Below are positions 54,363 through 64,000 of a stretch of 64,000 nucleotides of DNA, one piece after another. Each line of letters starts with the position of its first letter. Position 1 is the stretch's first letter. The notes below the pieces were generated by a model. The model saw only the letters and a list, made by a program, of their open reading frames with translations. It searched no databases and was not told the DNA's origin. This DNA is from Chara braunii. Lineage: Eukaryota; Streptophyta; Charophyceae; Charales; Characeae. A program made the position numbers and the translations under genes. The stretch is taken from the NCBI GenBank assembly GCA_003427395.1, contig BFEA01000165.1, positions 1,756,963 to 1,820,962 on the forward strand, in the 5' to 3' direction.

Positions 54363-55435
54363 ACTGTATAGGGAGGGGTGAGATAGTACGGAAATGATCA
54401 GGCTATCGAGTATGATCATCGATTGAGCACGAGCATAAATAGAGTTAAATTCAGTTAACTATCCCAGCTCAGGTCCGAGCTTGTAATATGATGACCCCAC
54501 GGGAGTTATCCTACTGTTACCCGAATGACTGTGAATACCACTCCTTTTGATCAAGTGACAGGACGACCCCACGGCAGCCTCCCATAGCCTGCTTCAGTGA
54601 TAAATAGATAGACCGTTAGTACTTATTTATATCATACATCAGTCATACTTGAACAAGTAGTAGGGTTATTCGCCCGGGAGTATCCCCCTACTGTCCAAAC
54701 ACAATCACCTCATTTCCTTCCCCCCGTTAGTTGATCCCCATATCAAACAAGGATTAGGATGATCCCACGGGAGTTATCCTACTACCAATTTGATGCGTAT
54801 GAGATCAGTCAAAACAACTCTTAGTTAAGTTGTTCTGACCTTTCACCTACCTTGGCTATGCATCGTGTATGAGCGAAAGGCATGCGGACCCCACAAGAGT
54901 CCTCACTCCTCTTGTCAAGTGATTTTGGCTATGTATATTTTAGTTAGTGGAGGAAATAGTTTGTATGAAACTATTTCCTCACCCCTTTCTCAATACCAAG
55001 TAGACCATTCAGTCAGAGATAAGGTAGTTCTCACGGGAACCCCCCTTTCCCCACCTTTCAATCAGACGGATCGCCCTAGATTTAGGAGTTCTTGTACTCA
55101 CGCGGTGAGTACTTAATTCCCTTCCAAGTCTAGTCCGATAGGTGACTAGGAGAGCCCCACGGGAGCCTCCTCCTACCTTTGCTTGTGTTAGTCGTCCTAG
55201 CCTAGAAGCCTTGTACCCCACGAGAGTACCGGATTACCTCCTATGTCTAGTTTCGTAAAGTAACAGAGAAGACGCACAACATTTTCCCATTACCAATGTC
55301 GAAAGTCAGACAGACACTTCATTAGATCATTACTTAGTCGGGTGAATGACAAGGTAACTCTTACGGGAGTATCCCATCATTTACCTCAGTCAGTTTATGC
55401 AAGCAACGTGACGACTCAACGGGAGCCTCCATTAT
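54363..55435 (+). repeat. Second structured-hairpin array (core ACTC...ACGGGAGT)
   Basis: About ten units around a core like 'CCCCACGGGAGT(T)ATCC'. Arms: AGTAGGG/CCCTACT with inner TATTC/GAGTA (54659/54686); TAGGAT/ATCCTA (54755/54776); AAGGT/ACCTT with GTTC/GAAC (55021/55053); TAGGAG/CTCCTA (55147/55170); GGTGAATGA/TCATTTACC with ACTC/GAGT (55341/55377). Looser copies lie at 54484, 54560, 54886, 55213 and 55405. Between units are further palindromes: GAGGAAATAGTTT/AAACTATTTCCTC (54950-54980) and GTACTCA/TGAGTAC (55094-55112). No gene. Confidence 0.7.
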
Positions 55436-56017
55436 ACAAGGAACACAAATCCGCCATAAGCCTACGACTTATACATGGTTAAAGAGATACAGACAATGGA
55501 AGTAGTACAAAGGCAAAGTTCATTTAAGTTAATGTACATTACTTAAAAATAAATGGAACAATCAGTCACACGCTTATCTCTCCTCGATTTTTTGAGAATT
55601 TATGAGCGTTAATTAGACTCATTAACCTCTTAACAACTTAAGCTGACAGACATTGTTAAACATGCAAATGTCCAAAGTATGTAAACTGAAGGAAGAATCT
55701 AACACACATAGAAACCTCCCTTAATTTGTTTACTATCCTAACTTCTAACTACCATATAAGTCTATCTTATTTACAAACTTATCGTTTCGGACATAGACTT
55801 TTAGTTATCTTATAACCTAGTTCAGTCTTTAAGGACGTTGGAAGGTAACCAAAAGCCTGAGCAATGCGATATCCGTTCGAATTGCCTGCGTGACTTCACG
55901 CTTCTGCACGTAACTTTTTTATGTCTAGCGAAAATAAGTTCAACCTCAAATATCACATGCTATATAAGTTTATTTAAAGGTTGTCGTTTTGCCGTGATCA
56001 TCCTCTTACCAAGGAGA
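55436..56017. other. AT-rich sequence before segment B
   Basis: No gene, repeat unit or element end recognised. Confidence 0.4.
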
Positions 56018-57431
56018 TGTCTTTTACATTTTTTTACACAAACAGAGGCAAACATCAGAATGAACAGAGCTTTGACTTTGAAAGAGAAACAATCAATAGG
56101 CTCTTGGCCTTTCAGCAAACATCCCAGATGAAAATAGGCTCCTGGTCTGTCAAATATGCATCAAAAATAAAAGATAGGCTCATGGCATTTCAAAGAAACC
56201 GGATATGAATAAGGCGCCTTTGCCAATTGTCCTAATATATTCTACATCAAAGAGGTAAACGTCGGAAACCCAAACCAAATGTACAAAGGTTACGAGTCGA
56301 CGAAATGTCTGAGTCGAGGCTCAGGTAAGCATAAGCAATGCGAGTTGAGTGAATAGCTTGTGGTTGGTCGTGTTACTGACCTGCAGACAAAACAAAAATA
56401 TTTTGCAATCCTAACAGAGTCAACCATTCATTCACTTCCACACACATTACACCTACGCTTCCAAACCTTTCAACCAGACATTCTCTTTTTGACTTAGTCA
56501 TTTCGAGGACTTTTTTTTATCAAACACATACCCTTTAGACAATGACTCTAAAATGAGAAATGTCATTTAGTGCAGTGGTAGATGCAAAGTGTGGGAGTCA
56601 AGGGTGAGTGAGGGTTGAGTTGGCGAACCAACCTGTTAGCATAAGACAACAGCATGCAGTTTTGTATAGACTCATAACGAGTCCCCTTAATTAAAATGAC
56701 CTGCAAATACACACAGGTCACAAGATCTCAACACCTCCCTCACTATCGCCCTACACGAAGTTCAGCGATGTGAACTTCAATTTCTATCGGTGGACTATAA
56801 TATAGTCCGATCAAATATAAGTATGAAGTAAGAAGACTTCGACAGAAGCCTTCACCTCATACTTATTCAAGCAGTAGGATAACTCCGACATGAGTATCCT
56901 ACCACTTGTTTTAGTCTAACAGGTTTAAACTTTAGACAGACCATGGGATGACCCGCATAGGAGTACCGCATCTTCAGTCTGTCAACCTAACTATCTAAGA
57001 TATGTATACATGTAGAGACGAGTAATAGGATGTTCCTCACCCTGGAGCCTTATCCTATCACCTGTTCTATATATATACATCAATCAAGTATAGAGCAACA
57101 GAGAGTATAAAAACAAAGGTGTATACGATGGGAGTGAGAAATGACTTTGTTTGTCTGTTTATTTCGTATTCTTTTTCCCATTCTCCTCATCCTTTTATCC
57201 TTATTCCCTTTTTCATTCTCTTTACTGCTTCCTTTCTTATTTTTCTTCTTCTACCTTCTCATTTCATCTTCCATGTCCTACTGCCTATATGCCCTTGTGT
57301 GCACTTACACTTGCTCTAGGCCTGCGTGCACGAAGGTGATCATGGCTCTAGCTAGGAACGAGGTTCACATGCTAGCAATCATATGAGAATGACCGGTATG
57401 AACTGTATAGGTAATAATATAGCAACAACAA

Positions 57432-57433
57432 CA

Positions 57434-57480
<47 letters not shown>

Positions 57481-57612
57481 TAATAATAAAAATAATAATA
57501 AAAATAATAATAATAATAATATATAATAATAATAATAATAATAATAAAATAATAATTATAATAATAATAATAATTATAATAATAATAACAATAATAATAA
57601 TAATAATAATAA
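57432..57612 (+). repeat. AAT microsatellite (segment B)
   Basis: Longer and more interrupted than its counterpart at 42129-42254. Confidence 0.95.
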
Positions 57613-58744
57613 TGAACGCGATTCACAGTATTCCAAGCCATAATCAATCATGCAGAAGCCTAGATAGTCATGTGATGAGTGGATAGGTGAAATGCACCAA
57701 GATTCCTATTCAAAAAAACGCAATACAGTACACTTGTGAGTCAATGTTCAAACCCTCAATCCACCTTAATGCAGTATCCAATGTCACTTTTCTCTGTCTG
57801 GCGCCTAGTCTACTGTACTCATCTATTCTACTACAGCCGCATCTACGTGATCGCCTCACCTAAACTTCGGAGACCAATGTACATGACGTCTACTCCACAA
57901 ACGACCTTCTTCTTGCATCAGGTGTGTATCTCATTTCCTGTCATCAGACCCTGACCACCCACACATTATAGCTGGGGTTAAGACATAATGATAATAATAA
58001 TTATAAAAAAACGGTTTTCCCTTAGCAGTAGCAGATGCAGAACCTAGGGCTCGATCCCTTGAACTTATGCATCCGTGTACAATATCAAGTCGACTGTGTA
58101 TGTGTTTGAACCCGTGACCTGTGTTTTGGTTGTTGACCGTTGTCAATCGTAGGTCCATGTTGTTGTGGAGGTTCAATCTGTAGGTCCATCGAGTAGAGGT
58201 TATAGTTGTGTGGGGCCGTGACCACTACAGTCCTGAAAGGTTAAAGTCGCAGCTGTTGCGGACCCAAAAGACCAAGTCTACAGACTTCCAGAAGGTTCGG
58301 AAGTGGCCTTTCGAGTGTTGCTCATGTAAGACCTGAGGCAAGTGGGCAAGCGACCAGTCTAGCTGTGTGAAGTCATCATTACCCTGTCCTAATCGCATTT
58401 TGTCCAATCATCAGGTACCATATGGGATTGTGTGCACTAAAGGTCCGGTGGAGAGGAGCAGAACAACGACCAACAGAAGTATAAATCGAGAGGCAGCGTC
58501 CAACCATTCATTCACTCTGCCTGTGAGAGGTGCAAAAGCGCTGACAACGCCTCCTTTGATACAGAGGTCTGCAAATTGCCCAAAGACGAAGTGAGCTGTG
58601 TCAAAGATTAGTAGGTAGGGTCAATGCTAGTAGGTCCATCCGTGTGCGTCTGTAAAAAGTCAGATGAATCAGTCTGACGTAGTCACTCTTTCCGGGTTGT
58701 ATAGTGATTATGACCACACACATACAACCTGTGCACACACATAC

Positions 58745-59100
58745 ACCGTTTATTCTCAAACAAACACACGGTCTGTCGACACACAGATTGTTTGTTCATA
58801 TGCAGATACGGTCTGCACATATAGGGAGTCTGTCTTCACATAGACAGTCTGTTCGTACGCAGGCACGGGGTGTCCTGTTCATATGCAGACATGGTGTGTA
58901 CACGCATAGACAGTCTGTTCTCATACAGACAGTCTGTTCGCACGCAGACCCAGTCTACACACGCACAAACAGTCTGTTCATATGCAGACAAGGTTTGCAT
59001 ACACACAGGGAGTTCATCTTCAAATAGATAGTCTGTTCGTATGCAAACACGGGGTGTACACGCACAGACAGTTTGTTCTCATACAGACAGTCTATTCGCA
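58745..59100 (+). repeat. Palindromic minisatellite (segment B)
   Basis: Same orientation as 43378-43720, with units such as ATAGACAGTCTGTTC and GCAGACCCGGTCTGC. Confidence 0.8.
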
Positions 59101-59650
59101 TGCAGACCCGGTCTGCACACGCACAAACAGTCTGTCGAGATGTGATAAAACAGTATGTCTGACTATTTGTTTGTATGTCTATTTTCTGTCTTTGTCGGTC
59201 CTTGTCTGTTTGTCTGTTCGTCTGCCAGTTTGTGTCCGTCTGTGTCTGTCCGTTTTGCTCGTCTATGTATGCAGGTACCCAAACTGCATCAGGACCAAGG
59301 GAAAACCTGCAACTGTATACAATCCAGGCCTTCGGGTGTAAGTCAATCTGCACTCTTGTGGGTAGGAGACCTCAGGCCAGACTGCCTCGTCGAACACTTT
59401 ATAAGGCTTGTCTCCAGGGTGTCAACATTCAGTCTTGCTACACTGTCTAGGCGTCGGCTTGACGCCGGCTTGACGCTGGTTGTGCGCTGGTACTGTGGAC
59501 GACGACGCAGGACTGTGGCAACATGTTGGCGTTGTTTATTCTGTGCGCCAGGCATTGCTGATGTGGCGCATCCCACTGATCTGCATTGTTGATGTGGCGC
59601 ATGCCACCTGTCTATACTGTTGTTGTGGCACAGGTCACCTGCCGACATTG
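59095..59650 (-). repeat. Inverted block in segment B
   Basis: Reverse complement of A 43722-44272, sharing CTGATGCAGT-like, GGCCTTCGGGTGTAAGTCAA and GTCTACCAC-free flanks. GTCTGCACACGCA and GATGTGATAAAACAG mark one edge and GCCACCTGTCTATACTG the other. Confidence 0.85.
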
Positions 59651-61339
59651 CTGATGTGGCTCAGGCCACCTGTCGACATTTCTGATGTGGCACAGACCAC
59701 TTGTCTGCACTGTTGATGTGGCGCAGACCATTTGTCTCTGTTGCTGTGGCATTGCCGCCTGTCTACTGCTGACGCGGCATTGACTATGCTGTCTGTATGC
59801 TGATGTGGCATAGGCCACTCATCCCTGCTGATGTGGCGCTGTTGCTCGTCTGTACTGTCGACATGGCATTGGCCACGCCTATCTACATGCCGACGTGGAG
59901 CAGGTTACTCGCCTATATTGCGGATCTGGCGCCGACCATCTTGTCTACATGGCCGCTGTGGCTCATACCACCTGTGTACACTACTGTTGTAGTGCAGACC
60001 ATCAGCGTACATTTCTGATGTCGCCCTGCCACTGGTCTACATTGCTTCTGTGGCACAGCCATGCTGTCTGCAGAGCTAATGCGGCGCATGTCACTTGTCT
60101 TTAGTACTACTGTCGTGGCATTGGCCCCGTTACCGTATTCTGTTGTTGCTTTCATTGTTTTTACGACAGATTAGTGTCCCGTGACACTTTTATGTGATTA
60201 GGACTTGTCAGTCTTATGACCGGGTATTGTTTGATGACGTGGAGGCGAGGGGAAACCGGGAGAAGGAGTGGGTAACGTCGCGCTACTCTTTAGAGGTCAC
60301 TAACTGTTATTTTCCACCTTCTCATCTGTCTGTCTCCCCTCCACTTTCTTCGTCTGTTAGTAACGAGACATTGCATCAGATATCACTTTCACATTAACTG
60401 AACACATTGTGTAGATCCGAGCCTACTCATACTATGACGCCGGACGAGTATCTTCCAGTCTCGGTTCATTACAATAATAATAATAATAATAATAATAATA
60501 TGCAAGGAATATGATTGTGAACGATATACAGAAAACCAAGTTGCGAAATCACACAGAGTGTCCAAGTAGTTGTGTCCAAGCAGAGAGTACATATGCACCA
60601 AAAAACCATCCATATAAAACAATACAATGAATTAATGAGCCATTGTTCAACCCCTTAGGCCACACCAACATAGCATCCAGAGTTGCTCACCTTAGTCCGG
60701 CGCCCAGTGCCCAACCTGCTCTAGCCGACTATCCTTCCTACAGCTGGTTCATGCAACAGGCCCACTTCGACTCTCGAAGACCAATGTACATGAGTGTCAA
60801 AACCATAACCGACCTCTCTTCATGTACTAGGTACGTATCTCGTCACCCTCAATCAGACCTTGATAACCCCACTCTCGCCTCCTTCCCTGAAGACCACCAG
60901 ATCACACGCATCACCCCCTAACTTCCAACCGACCACTAGTAACAGCGTTCACGTGCATTTGAAAAATAATAAAAAGTTAAAAAGGCAAATAAAATAATTA
61001 TAATAACACCATAATAATCAGTAATATTAAATTATCAAAACAAAATAATAATTATAATGATAATACATAATAATAATGATAACTATAATAATAAAAACAA
61101 TAGTAATAAATAATAATGTATACCAGCTATCTTTCTCGTACAGTACAGTCAGCAAAGAGTGAGTCTCCGTATGTTTAAGCAAAGTCATTTCATAGCTCCG
61201 ATCCTTCCCCGCTCGTGTCCTTCTTCTCCCTCGTTGCGATTCTCTTCTCCTCCTCGTGCTATTTTGCTCCTCTTCGTAACCAAGATAAAGTCGCTATGAT
61301 AATAGTAATAATAATAATGGTAGTAATAATAGTAACCAC

Positions 61340-61379
<40 letters not shown>

Positions 61380-63199
61380 TAAAGACAATCAGTGATAGTG
61401 AACTTCAGAAACCAAGCAGCACATGAGACCAGACAGTCGTGACCTTAAACCAAAGGTAGAAATGCATCACGATGTCGGGGCGAATACCCTTACAAGGGTA
61501 TCCGCCCTGAGGTGTGGTTGCGCCTGTGACTTATACTGTTTGGGTGGTTGACTAGAATGCGTGCGCGCGCGGATTTGAGGCGCGCGTGATTCTTTTAATT
61601 ATTGATGATTGAAGAGCCGGCGTGGTCGCCAGCCGGATTTTTTTATTTTCTGATTAAGTTAGGATTAAAAAGATTTTGTCTCATGATTGGTGTGCTTGCG
61701 TGTGACTTGTGCGCACGTACGGAGGACGACATCGACAACAATGCGATTTGGAAATGTCTCGATAGATCCTCGTGTCGCGCAGTATCCGCCTATATAGGTG
61801 TCCGCTAGTACTAGGCTTAGCCTTGGACCTAACGCAATTGGTCACAACGTCGGACTTCCGTTAGAGAGACTCAGGGATCAAGATTGAGCGACGACAGCGC
61901 GGGATATCATAGTGGCGTGAAGGGACCGAGGGGTTGAGGGCCCGGCGGGGCTATCCCCCTTGGTTTTGTCGTTGGTGGCGTTGGAACGGTACTTGCGGCT
62001 CCCTTTTCCTCGGCCATCGTCCTCTGACGGTTGAGAGTTTCTAAATATTCCTATTCTTATTTTGCTCCAACGTTCCTTAATTCAGACGAGGCACCGGATT
62101 TAAAAGTCGTCACGGCAGTCGAGGACCTAGAGCACGTGCCCCCTACGCTTGACTCGTGGGTTCCTGTGTGTTCGGGATTCTAGCGAAATTTATCAATTCC
62201 GCCGTTTTGTAAATGTAAGCCCGAGGGTCCGGCGTACATGCGAGCCGGCGGGTGATTAGTGCACGGGCCGGAAGGGACTTGAGTAGCTGAGGTTGCCGCG
62301 GGCGCATCGTCCGCCGACCATGATCTGATGTGATAGATTTGAGTGTGCGCATACCCGCCGGGATTCGAAAGAGGGATTACCAATACGCGGGAGGAGCGGT
62401 ACGGGGCACTGTGGGGAGGCCGCTACAATGGCTGCTCACCTGTGGAACTTTCCTCCACGACAGTCTTCAAAGTTCTTATTCGAATATTTGTTGCCACCAC
62501 CAGGACCCATGTCAGGCCCAACACATCGAGGGCCACGCTTAGACAAGCAGCAGGCCCGCACCCTTGGCTCTGTGGCCGTTGTTGGTGTGTGGGCTGCCCG
62601 TTGGGGACCCGAAAAGAGGCAAGCGGCACAGGGCAAGAACAGCCCGGGACGCTGTAGTGGGGCCACACAGTGCGGGGTAGGGCCGACATGTCGTGGCCAC
62701 AGTGTCGCTGCTACATGCAGACCGCCCGACGGGCTGGAGTATAGGGGCGGAGCTTTCCATCAGGTTAGCCGGAGCAGCGAAGGGGGGGGGCGTCGGCATA
62801 TCTCTCGGCAGTGGGCGAACCAAATGGCGAGAGCTGAACTAGACCAGCAAGGCAGTGAGCGGGCAACAGGGAATCGGAGCGGCGGGGGCAACAGGGGCAG
62901 CGCGGGTACTGTGTGAACGATAGGTTGGGCAGGGCTGCGTTAGGCAGCAGCCAGCGGAGTCGGCAACGGGTGCAATAAAGAGGAAATGCACCCAGACGCG
63001 AGTTTGGGCTGGGTCTATTCGCAAAACAGAAAGAGGGGTGCGATGAGGATGAGGAGAAGTGAAAGCAGCTATGGCTGGGGAGAAGGTTATGAAGCCCGCC
63101 CATTCCTTGGTGGAATTAGGGGGGAGAAGATGATAGATAGGGGTTTTAGACCCGGGCGAGTGCAGTTGTTAAGTTAGTTTTAGCAATTGATAAAGAAGA

Positions 63200-63600
63200 G
63201 AAGGTTAGAAGAAAGGGGGTGCACGGAGAGACGTCGGGAGTGAGTGAGCAGGGCGGAGTAGAAAGTGAATAACTCGCCGATTCTCAGCGAAAACGGGCGA
63301 TTCAAGACGTGATTCCGGGGTTTTTGGACCCCACGAATCGACCTATGAAGTTAGAAGTGAGTAAGAGTTAGTAAAAAGAGAGATCATTAAGAAGTAGGCT
63401 GCGCGGAGTAATGGCTATGACAACGGTGGTAAGGGTGGAAAGAGAACAGAGCCCTCGATTCCTAATGGATTTCGGCAAACTAAAAGCTGAATCCGAGGTT
63501 TTGGGCTACGACGAATATTGTGGTGACGCCGGTTTCAGTGCTAGGTTAGTAGATTAGAAGTTAGGAGAGAGTGAGGCAGCGGGAGAGTAGTTAGTTTTTT
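63200..63600 (+). repeat. Two diverged tandem units of about 190 bp in E2
   Basis: 'AGTGAATAACTCGCCGATTC ... GGTTTTTGGACCCCACGAAT' (63266-63340) is echoed by 'CCTCGATTCCTAATGGATTT ... GGTTTTGGGCTACGACGAAT' (63453-63520). Both are followed by TTAGAAGT. Confidence 0.5.
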
Positions 63601-63856
63601 GTTAAATTTGAAAAAGGGGGGGGGATGAATCTGACCGCTTTTGCGGACAGACTCTTTCAACATGGTATATCGCGTAGGAATAAGTAGCGGGAGGACAGCC
63701 GCGCAGATAGGGAGTTACCTGTTATCTGGCGCGTTGTTCGTCATGTCGATGGGAGTAGCCCCGCCAGCGCCCACATGCACGATCGAGGTAGCGACGTGGT
63801 GTGAGCCGAGGTGGTAGCTGTGTCATGCCATCCTAGTCGCATGTATCGGAGGTACG

Positions 63857-63858
<2 letters not shown>

Positions 63859-63924
<66 letters not shown>
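63859..63924 (+). repeat. GA microsatellite
   Basis: Uninterrupted GA run. Confidence 0.97.
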
Positions 63925-63927
<3 letters not shown>

Positions 63928-64000
63928 GCATATATGATAAGTAAAAGAGCAGTAGACAGCGCCCATAAGGAAGTTTGAGTATGGCGGTGAATACTTCCGC

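Larger units (their letters stand above)
56018..61472 (+). repeat. Segment B: second copy of the 5.5-kb duplicated segment
   Basis: Colinear with A (40609-46255), same strand. Landmarks: hairpins 56873-57070, AAT runs 57432-57612, 60473-60500 and 61340-61377, palindromic minisatellite 58745-59100, inverted block about 59095-59650, GTGGC...GCCAC array 59650-60130. B lacks A's 95-bp assembly duplication and two short stretches. It ends at ATCACGA, where E2 begins, so its natural 3' end lies elsewhere. Confidence 0.85.
61473..64000. mobile_element. Element E2: 5' part of an E1-like element, cut by window end
   Basis: Starts TGTCGGGGCGAATACCC directly after ATCACGA. Segment A shows the uninterrupted site (GCATCACGAGTCC). 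Shared with E1: terminal hairpin (GGGCG + ATACCCTT / AAGGGTAT + CGCCC, 61478-61507), a GCGCGC hairpin near 61565-61590, 'TCTGATTAAG..AGGATAAAA'-like sequence near 61653, and the G-rich hairpin at 61926-61963. Beyond about 62000 similarity to E1 fades. The GC-rich part at 62.4-63.1 kb has open frames on both strands without motifs; I do not call genes. Confidence 0.6.

Overview
This window looks like repeat-dense nuclear DNA from a eukaryote with a large genome. It has long satellite arrays, many microsatellites, scaffold gaps, a decayed Ty3/gypsy pol, a decayed Plavaka-type DNA transposase, a decayed Ulp1-type (C48) cysteine peptidase, and splice-site-like sequences. I see no bacterial operons, rRNA, convincing host housekeeping gene or CRISPR array. 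A green-lineage organism (for example a charophyte alga) is my guess from the element mix; it is inference only.

Layout. 1-13.6 kb: satellites and tandem arrays. Four copies of one dispersed module each sit beside a different array, and a 364-bp hAT-like element has jumped into the first satellite. 13.6-15.9 kb: CT-rich DNA, a 160-base gap and dispersed repeats. 15.9-23.6 kb: a 7.7-kb apparently non-coding insertion (called E1 here) that splits an older repeat and carries an array of hairpins with constant loops and changing stems. 23.6-29.5 kb: dispersed and inverted repeats and low-complexity DNA. 29.5-37.5 kb, minus strand: broken coding DNA (Plavaka-type transposase, Ulp1-like peptidase, a basic/acidic coding-like locus), interrupted by a foldback element. 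37.5-40.3 kb, minus strand: broken Ty3/gypsy pol. 40.6-46.5 kb and 56.0-61.5 kb: two copies (A and B) of a 5.5-kb non-coding segment in which an internal block of about 550 bp lies in opposite orientations. 46.5-56.0 kb: CA-rich units, a TTC-rich pseudo-ORF, tRNA-like relics, AT-rich DNA and a second array of structured hairpins. 61.5-64 kb: the start of an element (E2) whose 5' end resembles E1.

No working pathway can be read here: every protein-coding region I recognise is interrupted. The most unusual material is the hairpin-rich elements. E1, E2 and possibly a third start at 49.46 kb share a 5'-terminal hairpin. E1 and the 54.4-55.4 kb region each carry arrays of stem-loops whose loops are conserved while both stem arms change together. 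This is either conserved RNA/DNA structure or repeated palindrome correction, and it is the best candidate for something undescribed.
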